Origin: Nitrospira sp.
Lineage (GTDB): Bacteria > Nitrospirota > Nitrospiria > Nitrospirales > Nitrospiraceae
NCBI GenBank assembly: GCA_022842445.1
Contig: JALHPO010000005.1
Coordinates: 1 to 64,000, forward strand
DNA length: 64,000 bases
Direction of reading: 5' to 3'
Positions within the stretch are counted from its first letter, which is position 1, and each line of letters opens with the position of its first letter. The position numbers and the translations under genes were made by a program. The notes beneath the pieces are model-generated. The model did not search any database. It saw only the letters and a list, made by a program, of their open reading frames with translations, and was not told where the DNA came from. This document shows, one piece after another, positions 36,131-46,612 of this stretch.

Positions 36131-37678
36131 TCAAATCAAGTTCACCTTCTGCTCACCTTGAGCTTGTTTTGTCGCCAGGTAGGCCAGTTTGTTCAATGCG
36201 CTCAAATAGGCGCGAGCCGAAGCCGTGATGATATCAGTATCGGCTCCATGCCCCGAAACCGTCCGGCCGTCTTCCTGGACCCGCACCGAGACCTCACCCT
36301 GCGCGTCGGTTCCGCCGGTGATCGCCTTCACCACATACATCAGCAACGTGCTCTTTGTCTGCGTGATCGCGGCAATGGTGCGATAGACGGCATCCACCGG
36401 CCCGTCGCCGGTCCCGGTCTGGAGGACGGGCTTCCCGTCGATTTCCAGTTCGACCGTCGCCGTCGGGACTTGATCCGTTCCGCTCGAAATATGCATGGAC
36501 TTCAGGATGATCCGCTCCGCCATCTTAGCCAATTCTTCCGACACAATGACTTCGAGGTCCTCTTCGAAGATTTCCTTCTTTTGATCGGCAAGCTTCTTGA
36601 ACCGTTCGAACGCATGGTTGATCTCGTCTTCGGTCAGCGTGTACCCCAATTCGACCAACCGCTGCCGAAATGCGTGCCGGCCTGACAACTTGCCCATCAC
36701 CATCTTGCTCTCGACGAGGCCGACCGACTCCGGCCTCATAATTTCATAGGTCGTTTTGTCTTTAAGCAGACCATCCTGGTGAATGCCGGAGGTATGCGCA
36801 AACGCGTTGGCGCCCACGATGGCTTTGTTCGGCTGCACGACCATGCCCGTGATCTTGCTGACCAGACGGCTGGCTTTGGCAATCTCTTCGGTCCGGATCT
36901 TGGTGTCGGCGCCATAGAAGTCCTTTCTCGTTCGAAGCCCCATGACGATTTCTTCCAACGAGGTATTGCCCGCGCGCTCTCCGATTCCGTTGATCGTGCA
37001 CTCCACCTGCCCGGCCCCATTGACGATGGCCGCCAGACTGTTGGCCACGGCAACCCCCAAATCGTTGTGGCAATGGACTGAGATGACCGCCTGCTTGGCA
37101 TTGGGCACCTTGTCGCAAATCCCCTTGATCAACGCGCCGAACTCTTGTGGAACCGCATAGCCGACCGTATCGGGGATATTCACGGTGCCGGCCCCGGCCG
37201 CGATAACGGCTTCAATAACCTCGTACAAATAGGCCGGATCGGAACGGCTGGCATCCATCGGCGAGAACTCCACGTCGTCGACATAGCCCCGCGCCCGCTG
37301 GACCATCTCGACCGCGCGCTGCTTGGCCTCCTCGCGGGTCATCCGAAACTGATGTTTCAAGTGGATGTCCGAGGTTGAGAGGAACGTATGGATGCGGACC
37401 TTCGGCGCCCCTTTCAATGCTTCCCAGGCCCGATCGATATCTTCCGGACGAGCCCGCGCCAGGCTGCAAATCGTCGGCCCGTCCACTTCCTGAGCGATAC
37501 GCCGCACGGCCTCAAAATCACCGGGCGAACTGTACGCAAACCCCGCTTCGACGATATCGACGCCGAGACGCGCCAGTTGCTTGGCGACCATGACTTTCTC
37601 TTCTACATTCATACTGGCGCCCGGCGACTGCTCGCCGTCGCGCAGCGTCGTATCGAAAATTCGTATCATGCGTGTCAT
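36131..37678 (-). CDS. leuA: 2-isopropylmalate synthase
   Basis: A 515-aa enzyme condensing 2-oxoisovalerate and acetyl-CoA, the first committed step to leucine. The TIM-barrel starts [19 protein letters not shown] and includes the metal site [16 protein letters not shown]. The C-terminal region (about 390-510) is the leucine-sensing domain with [14 protein letters not shown] and [20 protein letters not shown] 37678 follows AGGTGACAAT; the frame to 37747 reads into a repeat and is discarded. Control is by the upstream leucine T-box (37825-38085), in addition to likely feedback inhibition. Confidence 0.95.
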   Translation of the reverse strand: MTRMIRIFDTTLRDGEQSPGASMNVEEKVMVAKQLARLGVDIVEAGFAYSSPGDFEAVRRIAQEVDGPTICSLARARPEDIDRAWEALKGAPKVRIHTFLSTSDIHLKHQFRMTREEAKQRAVEMVQRARGYVDDVEFSPMDASRSDPAYLYEVIEAVIAAGAGTVNIPDTVGYAVPQEFGALIKGICDKVPNAKQAVISVHCHNDLGVAVANSLAAIVNGAGQVECTINGIGERAGNTSLEEIVMGLRTRKDFYGADTKIRTEEIAKASRLVSKITGMVVQPNKAIVGANAFAHTSGIHQDGLLKDKTTYEIMRPESVGLVESKMVMGKLSGRHAFRQRLVELGYTLTEDEINHAFERFKKLADQKKEIFEEDLEVIVSEELAKMAERIILKSMHISSGTDQVPTATVELEIDGKPVLQTGTGDGPVDAVYRTIAAITQTKSTLLMYVVKAITGGTDAQGEVSVRVQEDGRTVSGHGADTDIITASARAYLSALNKLAYLATKQAQGEQKVNLI

Positions 37679-37699
37679 ATTGTCACCTCTTTTCGATTC

Positions 37700-37823
37700 A
37701 GACTGCTCAAAACGGTCGTCCGGCAAGGCCGCAGGCGCAGAAGGCACCGCAGGCGTACCCGCTGGGGTACGTTGGGGATGCCTTCAAGACGAGAACGCAG
37801 CCGACGGCCGTTTTCAGCAGTCT
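37700..37823. repeat. Palindromic intergenic repeat, family A copy 2 (in the leuA leader)
   Basis: A 124-bp imperfect palindrome starting AGACTGCTCAAAACGGTCG and ending CGACGGCCGTTTTCAGCAGTCT-like (last bases AGCAGTCT at 37816-37823). The centre is GCGTACCCGCTGGGGTACGT. It aligns along its length with the reverse complement of copy 1. It lies exactly between the T-box terminator and the leuA start, so it is part of the leuA mRNA leader. Confidence 0.85.
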
Positions 37824-37824
37824 G

Positions 37825-37869
37825 TAAAAACACAAAAGCCCTCATCCCTCATAAGTCAGGGACGAAGGC
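37825..37869 (-). terminator. T-box terminator upstream of leuA
   Basis: On the minus strand GCCTTCGTCCCT pairs over 12 bp (two G-U) with AGGGATGAGGGC, with an 8-base loop, followed by TTTTGTGTTTTTA. It competes with the T-box antiterminator whose sequence lies directly upstream. Confidence 0.9.
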
Positions 37870-38085
37870 TCGACGCACTTCGTGGTACCACCCTGTTTCA
37901 GCTCCAAACAACCCGACGTTGCTCAGAACCCTTCATTCAGCCCGTCACGTGGGCAACACGGAATCCACGACTCAGCGTTCATGGATTCAGGCTCGGAGGC
38001 GAGTTCGGCAATACCTGGGCTGGTTCGCACCGTCCACCAGCTCTCTCATATCCAGGCGCTTTGCCTACTACTCCTCGTCACAGCC
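37825..38085 (-). promoter_or_regulatory. Leucine-specific T-box riboswitch controlling leuA
   Basis: The T-box sequence GGGTGGTACCACG is at 37881-37893; its UGGU bulge complements the ACCA end of uncharged tRNA. Stem I is complete: GAGG pairs with CCTC, GGCAA with TTGCC and CCTGG with CCAGG, with a distal AGAGAGCTGGTGG bulge/loop. The specifier loop has AGTAGTA opposite GAACTCG, placing the specifier codon CUC (Leu) at 38001-38003. Stem II is GAATCCA to TGGATTC, then a stem III region, and the antiterminator/terminator follows. Uncharged tRNA-Leu would allow readthrough into leuA. The leader begins just after pssA. Known biology: T-boxes are mainly in Firmicutes, with leuA T-boxes also reported in deltaproteobacteria. 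Confidence 0.94.
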
Positions 38086-38126
38086 GCTCAAAACTCTTCT
38101 CGCGCCCACTCCCATACCGGACGATT

Positions 38127-38933
38127 TTACGGTTTCGGCTCAAGCGACGGCGCTTCTGTTTTCGCCGGGCCCTTCTTCCCCATCGCCTGCGCAACCAGCC
38201 AGAATAAGCGCTCAACCGGCCCCATCAATGCATAGCCGGCAAAGATCACGAATAGCATAACCTGGGGCCACGCCGCCACCATCATCAACGTGAGGATGCC
38301 CCAGACCAGATAGGTAATCTGCTGGTGTCCCTTGAATTTGAGGTCTTTGAAACTGCGGTACTTGATCGTACTGACCATCAGGAACGACAGCGCCAGGGTG
38401 ATGATCAGAACGAAAACCGGCTTGACGTCCGCTCCCATTCGAATGGTGTAGTGATCGAATACGACCAGCGACGCCACGACTCCAGCTGCCGCTGGAATGG
38501 CCAGACCGGTAAAGTACTTGCCGTCTGACTGGGTCACGGTCGAATTGAACCGGGCCAGCCGCACCGCGCCCATTGCCACATAGGCGAACATAACCGCCAC
38601 CCCGAATGATCCCTGCCCGCTCAACGCCCAGGAATAGAGCAGAAGTCCCGGGGCGACCCCGAACGATACGACGTCAGAAAGCGAATCATACTCCAACCCG
38701 AAATGGCTCGTGCTGTTGGTCAATCTGGCCGACTTGCCGTCGAGGACATCAAACACCATCGCGACAAGAATCGCGATGGCCGCCATCAGGTAGTCGCCGT
38801 TGAATACCGAGAGAATCGCATAGACTCCGCACAACAAATTGCCGGTCGTGAAAAGATTGGGGATCAGATGCATGGCGGCCTTGCGCTGCTTACTGTCTTT
38901 GGCGAACGAGTTTTTGAACGCAGCGGTTTTCAT
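38127..38933 (-). CDS. pssA: CDP-diacylglycerol--serine O-phosphatidyltransferase
   Basis: A 268-aa inner-membrane enzyme making phosphatidylserine. The CDP-alcohol phosphotransferase motif is DVLDGKSARLTNSTSHFGLEYDSLSD (key D-G-A-R-G/L-D-D pattern spanning about residues 65-95). Several hydrophobic helices follow. ATG 38933 overlaps the psd stop as ATGA; the long frame to 39260 runs inside psd and is rejected. The C-terminus is short and charged. Downstream lies the leuA T-box. Confidence 0.93.
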   Translation of the reverse strand: MKTAAFKNSFAKDSKQRKAAMHLIPNLFTTGNLLCGVYAILSVFNGDYLMAAIAILVAMVFDVLDGKSARLTNSTSHFGLEYDSLSDVVSFGVAPGLLLYSWALSGQGSFGVAVMFAYVAMGAVRLARFNSTVTQSDGKYFTGLAIPAAAGVVASLVVFDHYTIRMGADVKPVFVLIITLALSFLMVSTIKYRSFKDLKFKGHQQITYLVWGILTLMMVAAWPQVMLFVIFAGYALMGPVERLFWLVAQAMGKKGPAKTEAPSLEPKP

Positions 38934-39580
38934 CGCAGCTCTCCTATGACGGTTTCTCCGCCTTTCACATGATCGCCGATGGCCACGCGCAGGCTCGTGC
39001 CGATCGGAAGGAACGTGTCCATTCGTGACCCGAACCGGATCAATCCGAATCGTTCGCCCCTCACCGCCGGGTCCTTGGGTGACGCCCAACAGACGATGCG
39101 CCGGGCAATCAGCCCAGCCACTTGCACGCACAACACCTTGATACCCTCGGTCGTACGAATCATCAGCGCATTCTGCTCGTTTCGCAGCGTCGCTTCCGGC
39201 CTGCTGGCAACCAAAAACGCCCCCGGCTGATATTGAACATCTTCGACCGTCCCATCGCAAGGCATCCGGTTGATGTGCACATTGAACACGTTCAAAAATA
39301 TCGTCACGCGAACCGCACGATCCTTAAGATACCTGGGCTCGAATTCCTCCTCGATGGCGATGACTTTCCCATCGCCGGAAGCCACGACGAGGTGCGGATC
39401 CCTGGGAATGACCCTGGCTGGATTGCGGAAGAACCACGCGACAAAGATCGTGAGCAGCGCTGCCCCGACTGCCGGGACCACCCAGCCCAGCCAACCTGTC
39501 AACAGTGTAACGCCGGCAGGAACCGCGATGAAAGGAATTCCTTCTTTGGCGAACGGGACGCCAACGGCACGATCGACCAC
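38930..39580 (-). CDS. psd: Phosphatidylserine decarboxylase, short PsdB-type proenzyme
   Basis: A 216-aa membrane-associated enzyme converting phosphatidylserine to phosphatidylethanolamine. The self-cleavage site is seen in LIRFGSRMDTFLP (Gly-Ser, about residue 184), which would give a pyruvoyl-bearing alpha chain of about 32 residues. An N-terminal hydrophobic hairpin (about 15-50) suggests membrane attachment. The start is GTG 39580 with AGGAGGTATC upstream. It is coupled to pssA, so both steps of PE synthesis are encoded together, downstream of ilvC. Confidence 0.93.
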   Translation of the reverse strand: MVDRAVGVPFAKEGIPFIAVPAGVTLLTGWLGWVVPAVGAALLTIFVAWFFRNPARVIPRDPHLVVASGDGKVIAIEEEFEPRYLKDRAVRVTIFLNVFNVHINRMPCDGTVEDVQYQPGAFLVASRPEATLRNEQNALMIRTTEGIKVLCVQVAGLIARRIVCWASPKDPAVRGERFGLIRFGSRMDTFLPIGTSLRVAIGDHVKGGETVIGELR

Positions 39581-39716
39581 GATACCTCCTGCGAAAAAGA
39601 AGGCCGGTCGGATGATTCACATGGGAGACCGGCAAGAACCGCAGCTCACGGCGCGACCCACTTCCGCCAGTGTATACGAGAGCTGTCGAACAAACCACTC
39701 AAGATCTATTATGCCG

Positions 39717-41308
<1,592 letters not shown>

Positions 41309-41348
41309 CTCTCTCAGCACTGAGCACTGAGCACTCAGCACTTCCCTT

Positions 41349-43124
41349 CTATGCCGTCAATACCGTGTCTTTGTCTTGCGGCGTGACTTTCGTTCCACCG
41401 GCTTGCTTCTCCTTCAATTCCGGCGGATCCTCGAGAATCATCTCATGGTTGCAGCCGCCGGCCGGGATCATCGGATAACAATTCTCAAACCGATAGGTCG
41501 GGACATCCACAATGACCGGTCCCTCGGTCTCTATGGCCTTTTTCAACACGCTGTCGAGATCGGCCACCTTGTCAGCTCGTAATCCGACCGCGCCGTACGC
41601 TTCCGCCAACTTGACGAAATCCGGCGTGTTTTCGAGATCACTCGACGCATAGCGTCCGTTGTAGAACAGGTCCTGCCACTGCCGCACCATGCCGTGGAAT
41701 CGGTTGTTCAGAATGATGATTTTTACCGGCAGTTTGCTCACAACCGCCGTCGCCATCTCCTGCATATTCATTTGAATACTGCCGTCTCCGGCAATACAGA
41801 GGACGAGTCGATTACGGAAGGCAGCCTGTGCGCCCATGGCCGCGGGAAACCCGAACCCCATAGTCCCGAGACCGCCCGACGTCAACCAACGATTCGGTTT
41901 GGCCAGCTTGAAATACTGGGCCGCCCACATCTGATGCTGGCCCACGTCCGTCGAAACGATCGGGTCGCGATCCTTCGTCAGCTCGTACAGTCGCTTCACC
42001 ACCTGTTGCGGCTTAATCGGCCCATCTTTATCCTGTTGATAGGTCAGCGGATGCGCTTGCCGCCATGCCTGAATCTGATCCCACCAGGGCTTCCGAAGCT
42101 CTTTCTGTTCGCCGTTTACCGTGGCCCGAAGAATCTGGTTCAACTCCCGAAGCACAGTTTTGCAATCGCCGACGATCGGAACATCGACGTGAATGTTCTT
42201 CCGGATGGATGTCGGATCGATGTCGATATGAATGATCTTGGCATGGGGACAAAATTCCGAGACCTTGCCCGTCACCCGATCGTCGAATCGCGATCCGACA
42301 GCGATCACGAGGTCGGAGTAATGCACCGCCATGTTCGCTTCGTAGGTCCCGTGCATGCCCATCATCCCCAAGGACAGCGGATGTTCGCCGGGAAAGGCGC
42401 CGAGGCCCATCAGCGTCATATCGACGGGGATCTGCGTCATTTCGGCCAATTCAAGCAATTCTTGGGACGCACCGGAGAACACGACCCCGCCGCCCACGTA
42501 GAGGATTGGCTTCCTGGCTTTGGTAATCGCTTCAGCCGCCTGTTTGATTTGCCACTTATTCCCCTCGTATGTCGGGTTATATCCGCGGATCGACACGGAA
42601 TTCGGGTAGCTGAACTCCGCCTCTGCCATCGACACATCTTTGGGAATATCGACCAGGACCGGCCCTGGACGGCCGGTCGTGGCAATATAGAAGGCTTCTT
42701 TGATTGTGGCAGCCAAATCGTTCACATCTTTGACCAGAAAGTTATACTTCGTGCAAGGCCGGCTCAAACCAACGTTGTCCGCCTCCTGAAACGCATCGTT
42801 TCCGATCAAGCTGGTCGGGACTTGCCCGCTGAAGCAGACCAGCGGGACAGAATCCATATAGGCATCAGCCAACGCAGTAATCACGTTGGTCATTCCAGGA
42901 CCGGACGTCACGAGACACACGCCGGCCTTCCCGGTGGCCTTCGCATAGCCTTCGGCCATATGGCCCGCCCCTTGTTCATGGCGTGTCAAAATAATCTCGA
43001 GGTCCTTCTGTTGGTAAAGCGTGTCGAATATCTTCAGGACCACGCCGCCGGGAAGCGCAAACACGGTCTTGACCCCTTCCCGCTTCAGGCATTCGATAAA
43101 GATTTGAGCGCCGGTGAGTTTCAT
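41349..43124 (-). CDS. ilvB: Acetolactate synthase large (catalytic) subunit
   Basis: A 591-aa ThDP-, FAD- and Mg-dependent enzyme making acetolactate or acetohydroxybutyrate. The N-terminal TPP domain starts KLTGAQIFIECLKREGVKTV and has the catalytic Glu in ILTRHEQGAGHMAEGYA; the C-terminal TPP motif is CIAGDGSIQMNMQEMATAV then NNRFHGMVRQWQ. ATG 43124 follows GGAGG at 8 bases; ATG 43139 is less likely. It is the first gene of ilvB-ilvN-ilvC-psd-pssA. Confidence 0.95.
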   Translation of the reverse strand: MKLTGAQIFIECLKREGVKTVFALPGGVVLKIFDTLYQQKDLEIILTRHEQGAGHMAEGYAKATGKAGVCLVTSGPGMTNVITALADAYMDSVPLVCFSGQVPTSLIGNDAFQEADNVGLSRPCTKYNFLVKDVNDLAATIKEAFYIATTGRPGPVLVDIPKDVSMAEAEFSYPNSVSIRGYNPTYEGNKWQIKQAAEAITKARKPILYVGGGVVFSGASQELLELAEMTQIPVDMTLMGLGAFPGEHPLSLGMMGMHGTYEANMAVHYSDLVIAVGSRFDDRVTGKVSEFCPHAKIIHIDIDPTSIRKNIHVDVPIVGDCKTVLRELNQILRATVNGEQKELRKPWWDQIQAWRQAHPLTYQQDKDGPIKPQQVVKRLYELTKDRDPIVSTDVGQHQMWAAQYFKLAKPNRWLTSGGLGTMGFGFPAAMGAQAAFRNRLVLCIAGDGSIQMNMQEMATAVVSKLPVKIIILNNRFHGMVRQWQDLFYNGRYASSDLENTPDFVKLAEAYGAVGLRADKVADLDSVLKKAIETEGPVIVDVPTYRFENCYPMIPAGGCNHEMILEDPPELKEKQAGGTKVTPQDKDTVLTA

Positions 43125-43480
43125 GACGGCTTCCTCCAACTACAAGATTGGACGTCAGATCCCATGATCGACCGCCCTTCAACACCAGAAACCCTGATCG
43201 CTGCGGCAGTACTACGCGCCGCAATCATTCAGAAGTTCTGAAAAATCAATGGGAAAGATCGGAGATCCTACCATCCTGCTTCCAAAGGGTCAATAGCGAG
43301 GACGGCGCGTGCCTCGTGAAGCGAATCTCGCATCTCGCAAAAAATAGGGGCTCCGTCCTGCGCTTCACGAGATACGAGCGACGGAGCGCGAAACAACGGA
43401 CCAGTAATGTCTCGGCGCACTGAGACGGATGATCGCAGTAGACTTGCGCGCGACTACGGCGGGCAGAAAAGAGCGCAGAT
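43125..43480. other. ilvB leader region with repeat B copy 2
   Basis: About 350 bases between rnpB and ilvB. On the minus strand there is a stem GATTGCGGC to GCCGCAGCGATC at about 43192-43222 and an overlapping 35-codon frame without a ribosome site; neither is clearly regulatory. The rest is the family B repeat. No T-box or other riboswitch signature is visible here. Confidence 0.4.
43309..43380. repeat. Palindromic repeat, family B copy 2
   Basis: GCCTCGTGAAGCGAATCTCG (from 43311) opposes CGCTTCACGAGATACGAGCG (43361-43380). The block 43353-43376 is identical over 24 bases to 19784-19807 beside topA. It lies between rnpB and ilvB. Confidence 0.7.
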
Positions 43481-43900
43481 GTGAAAGCCTATAAGCCGGA
43501 TTCTGTCCCGCGAAGAAGTCGCCCTCCTCGCTTGGATGATCATTTCTCTGGGATTCGAGTCACCTCGAACCTCAAGCGGCCTACCCGAAGACCTCGACCG
43601 GGCCAGTCGGTGTGCAAGACACGCAAGGCGTCTTACAGATGTCTTCCTATTTGGCCTTGCACCGGGCGACGCTTACCATGCCGGTGATGTTGCCACCACC
43701 GCGGTGGGCTCTTACCCCGCCGTTTCACCCTTACCTGAGCCTTGGCGACCAGATGGGATCCCGTCGCGTCGGCCATCGGCGGTTTGATTTCTGTGGTGCT
43801 GGTGTCGGATTGCTCCGCCTGGGAGTTACCCAGCGCCCTGCCCATGGAGTCCGGACTTTCCTCCCGATGCCGAAGCATCGAGCGATCACCCAGCCTTCAC
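43481..43900 (-). ncRNA. rnpB: RNase P RNA (type A)
   Basis: About 420 nt. The 5' end GTGAAGGCT pairs with the 3' end AGGCTTTCAC (helix P1). The conserved region GAGGAAAGTCCGGACTCC (about 43848-43865) and GGGCAGGGCGCTGGGTAAC downstream of it are diagnostic of bacterial RNase P RNA. The 3' part holds ACAGAATCCGGCTTATAGGC, the P4-closing and terminal consensus. It is the ribozyme that matures tRNA 5' ends. Protein-like frames here are spurious. Confidence 0.95.
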
Positions 43901-43914
43901 ATCCACGCACATAC

Positions 43915-43944
43915 AGTATAAAGAAAAGCGACAGGCCGTGACAA
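43915..43944 (-). promoter_or_regulatory. Sigma-70 promoter of rnpB
   Basis: TTGTCA (-35, 43939-43944) and TATACT (-10, 43915-43920) are spaced 18 bases apart on the minus strand. The predicted start point falls about 8 bases before the RNase P RNA 5' end. Confidence 0.8.
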
Positions 43945-43977
43945 GAACGTACACGGGCGGATCACACGAGCGATGAG

Positions 43978-44847
43978 CTACCGCCCCCCCACCGCCGGCA
44001 AGAGAGCCGCTGGAACGGCCGGCTTTTTCTGATAGATCGCCATCGCTTCAGGCATCCACGACTTCAATTGATCAATTCTGGTGTCATGGCTCGGATGAGT
44101 GGACAAGAACTCCCCGGGTCCCCCGCCACTCGACAGCTGCGCCATCCGCTCCCAAAGCCCGACCGACTCGCGCGGATCGTATCCGGCATCCGCGGCCAAG
44201 AGAATTCCCACATAATCAGCCTCTGATTCATGTTTCCGGCTGAAGGGTAACAACACACCCACCTGCGCCCCGACACCCAGCGCCGCCATCGTGGCCTGGC
44301 CGAGCAGGGGATTGCCGCCGCTTGCGCCGACCGCCGCCCCGGCCACTTGCAGTGCCGCACTCGTCAACTGCCCCTGGCTCATGCGCTCCGCTCCATGGCG
44401 TGCCAACGCATGCACGACTTCATGACCCATCACGGCCGCCAACCCCGCCTCTGTCTTCGCCACAGAGAAGATGCCCGTGTACACGGCCATCTTTCCGCCG
44501 GGAAGCGCGAAGGCATTCGCCGTCTTGTCGTCTTTGATCACCGTCACATCCCACTGAAACTGCTTGGCCATCTCACTGTATTTCGATCGCTTCGCCGCTT
44601 CGATAATCCGCGCCGCCACCCGCCTCACCGGCTCGACTTCCCTGGGGTCCTGGGACAGCCGCGCATTCGGATCTCTCCTGACTTGATCGTAGGCCTGAGC
44701 CCCCATCTGCATTTCCTGATCGACCGACGTGATCAGCAACTGCGAACGTCCCGTGTAGGGATTCGTCTCGCATCCAGCCAATCCCATACCGCCGATCACC
44801 ACACTGAGCAGCGCGATCGAGCGCGTCAGCCATCGTTGAGTTCCCAT
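43978..44847 (-). CDS. M48-family zinc metalloprotease, lipoprotein
   Basis: A 289-aa protein. A lipoprotein signal (IALLSVVIGGMGLAGCE, Cys about 26) places it in the periplasm, probably at the outer membrane. The active site HEVVH lies in GLAAVMGHEVVHALARHG, with the third ligand in KHESEADYVGI. This is the LoiP/YcaL/BepA-like group of quality-control peptidases. ATG 44847 follows GGGAGGGAGAGCG; the much longer frame to 45072 overlaps the divergent RNase H gene and is rejected. Confidence 0.9.
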   Translation of the reverse strand: MGTQRWLTRSIALLSVVIGGMGLAGCETNPYTGRSQLLITSVDQEMQMGAQAYDQVRRDPNARLSQDPREVEPVRRVAARIIEAAKRSKYSEMAKQFQWDVTVIKDDKTANAFALPGGKMAVYTGIFSVAKTEAGLAAVMGHEVVHALARHGAERMSQGQLTSAALQVAGAAVGASGGNPLLGQATMAALGVGAQVGVLLPFSRKHESEADYVGILLAADAGYDPRESVGLWERMAQLSSGGGPGEFLSTHPSHDTRIDQLKSWMPEAMAIYQKKPAVPAALLPAVGGR

Positions 44848-44955
44848 CGCTCTCCCTCCCCCGAAACCGATGTTCATCGAATGATGAAGATTTGACCCGC
44901 CGCATCCGATTGAGTAGATTACCCCGCCCGTCGCCCTTTTTCCAGGAGCCATCCG

Positions 44956-45618
44956 GTGGCCGTTCCCCGCCCCAAAAACCACATCGAACGCATCGGCATC
45001 GACGAATCCGGGAAAGGAGACTATTTCGGCCCGCTCGTCATCGCCGCCGTGTTCGTGGATGCAACTACACAAGGTGAATTGAAGTTGATGGCAGTCCGTG
45101 ACAGCAAGAAGATCTCCGATGGGCGGATTTTAGAAATGGCCCCGGATATTAAAACCATCTGCCCCCACAGCATCATCGCAATCGGCCCCCAGAAGTACAA
45201 CGAGCTCTACGCCAGGATCAAAAACCTGAACCGCCTCCTGGCCTGGGGCCACGCCAAGGCGCTGGAGAATTTGCTCGAGCGCGTGCCGTGCGAGCGCGCC
45301 ATCTCGGATCAATTCGGCAATGAACGGCTGATTTTGAATGCCTTGCAGGATAAAGGGCGGACGATCGTCCTGGAGCAGCGGACGAAGGCGGAGTCAGATC
45401 TGGCCGTGGCAGCCGCGTCGATCCTCGCGCGGGCTGAATTCCTCCTGCGCCTTAAACGCCTGTCCAACGAGGTAGGTACCACATTGCCGAAAGGCGCCTC
45501 ACCAACAGTCGAACTCGCCGCCCGCATGGTCATCAAAAAACATGGGCAGGATCGGCTCGGCCACGTGGCCAAACTGCATTTCAAAACCACCCAGGCCGTG
45601 CTGGCGGGAATGACCTAA
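44956..45618 (+). CDS. rnhC: Ribonuclease HIII (short form)
   Basis: A 220-aa type 2 RNase H removing RNA from RNA-DNA hybrids. The catalytic stretch is RIGIDESGKGDYFGPLV (Asp 16, Glu 17); ESGKGD, instead of ESGRG, is characteristic of RNase HIII. The usual N-terminal TBP-like substrate-binding domain (about 80-90 aa) is absent, since the catalytic domain begins at residue about 12. The start is GTG 44956 preceded by CCAGGAGCC. It diverges from the M48 gene and overlaps the zinc-ribbon gene end by 4 bases. Confidence 0.85.
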   Translation: MAVPRPKNHIERIGIDESGKGDYFGPLVIAAVFVDATTQGELKLMAVRDSKKISDGRILEMAPDIKTICPHSIIAIGPQKYNELYARIKNLNRLLAWGHAKALENLLERVPCERAISDQFGNERLILNALQDKGRTIVLEQRTKAESDLAVAAASILARAEFLLRLKRLSNEVGTTLPKGASPTVELAARMVIKKHGQDRLGHVAKLHFKTTQAVLAGMT

Positions 45619-46388
45619 ACCGACTCTCCGACCTCGAGATCCGATGATTTGCCTTCGAGCGAAGGCGGCGCTTCCACTACCGGCTCTCCTTCCCAGTACA
45701 GCATCCGGCGGCAATAGGGGCAGACAACCAGATCGTCCGACCGTTTGACTTGCGCAATGAGCTGCGGCGGAATCTGCAGACGACAGCCGGCGCACATGCC
45801 GTCGCGCACTGCCGCGAGCGGCTGGTCTTTCCGCGACGCCTTGATCTGGGTATACCGTGCGAGCAGGCTCTTCTCAATCCGCGCGGACGCCGCTTGCTGC
45901 CGGGCTTCAACTGTGGCCAGTTCTGCCGCAAGCTCCTTGTCCTGCGCGTCCGACGCCTGCTTCTCCCGGGTAAAAATGTCCTCCAGCCCTTTCCGCTTCT
46001 CTTCCAACTCTTTGGCGGTCTTCTGGAGCTGGTCGATCTTGTCCATCGCCAGCAAAATCTTTTCTTCGAACTCTCCGCGCTTTTTGTTCGCCAGCTCGAT
46101 CTCGAATAGATGCGCCTGATATTCCTTGTTGGTCTTCAGGCCCGCCGCGTGCGACTTCATCTTCTCCGTCTGCGCCTCGTGCGCTTCCAGATCCTTTTCG
46201 TGCGCGCGCCGCTCTTTGGCCGCAGCATCGGCGGCGGCCTTCGTCTCGTTCAGCATCTGTGTCGCATCTCGCAGGGGGGTTTCTGCAATATGCAGACGTT
46301 CGGGGATTTTTCGGCGGATGTCATTGATCTCCATGATACGGAGATCGAGTTTTTGCAATGCAACGAGCGGAGACAGCTTGTGATTCAA
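45615..46388 (-). CDS. C4-type zinc-ribbon coiled-coil protein (CdsZ/DUF164-like)
   Basis: A 257-aa protein. A long coiled coil (about residues 10-185) rich in Lys/Glu leads to a C-terminal zinc ribbon CAGCRLQIPPQ to VVCPYCRRMLYW (about 198-230). This is the DUF164/CdsZ architecture, suggested to act in RNA or nucleic-acid handling. The N-terminal SPLVALQKLDLRIMEI start is typical. It is just downstream of tRNA-Ile. Confidence 0.85.
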   Translation of the reverse strand: MNHKLSPLVALQKLDLRIMEINDIRRKIPERLHIAETPLRDATQMLNETKAAADAAAKERRAHEKDLEAHEAQTEKMKSHAAGLKTNKEYQAHLFEIELANKKRGEFEEKILLAMDKIDQLQKTAKELEEKRKGLEDIFTREKQASDAQDKELAAELATVEARQQAASARIEKSLLARYTQIKASRKDQPLAAVRDGMCAGCRLQIPPQLIAQVKRSDDLVVCPYCRRMLYWEGEPVVEAPPSLEGKSSDLEVGESV

Positions 46389-46454
46389 TGTGTCCTTTCT
46401 ATCCGTCTGCGCAAAGACACATACGTGGAGAGCCCGTCAGGCTCCCTGGCAGCC

Positions 46455-46531
46455 TGGTGGGCCCACTAGGACTTGAACCTAGGACCAGCTGATTATGAGT
46501 CAGCCGCTCTAACCACCTGAGCTATGGGCCC
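46455..46531 (-). tRNA. tRNA-Ile(CAU), lysidine-type (tRNA-Ile2)
   Basis: A 77-nt gene with CCA encoded. The acceptor GGGCCCA pairs with TGGGCCC; the D-arm is AGCTCAGGTGGTTAGAGC-like; the anticodon stem GCTGA to TCAGC encloses CTCATAA (anticodon CAT); the T-arm is CTAGG TTCAAGT CCTAG. Resemblance to E. coli ileX (acceptor, AGAGC GGCTGACTCATAATC core) favours AUA-reading isoleucine over methionine. It stands between rpoD and the zinc-ribbon gene. Confidence 0.93.
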
Positions 46532-46612
46532 GATCGGAACGATTCTCATCTCGACCCGCATGAATTCTAGGCCGCCCTCGGAACGGAGTCAAATCACGCC
46601 TATTCCCTGAGC

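Noticed and set aside
37388-38260. Plus-strand frames of 290 and 208 codons across the leuA leader
   Set aside because: The region is a T-box leader and palindromic repeat read in the opposite direction.
41694-43241. 515-codon plus-strand frame opposite ilvB
   Set aside because: A shadow of the acetolactate synthase gene caused by high GC codon use.
43139-43243. 35-codon ORF overlapping the ilvB start as a possible leader peptide
   Set aside because: No ribosome site, no run of branched-chain codons, and no terminator between it and ilvB.
43309-43380. CRISPR-like repetition around CTCGTGAAGCG/CGCTTCACGAG
   Set aside because: Only two opposed arms per locus, no regular spacers and no cas genes.
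43481-43941. Several protein frames inside rnpB
   Set aside because: The DNA encodes RNase P RNA with diagnostic conserved blocks.
43978-45072. Extended M48 peptidase frame starting at 45072
   Set aside because: It would overlap the divergent RNase HIII gene; a lipoprotein signal and ribosome site support ATG 44847.
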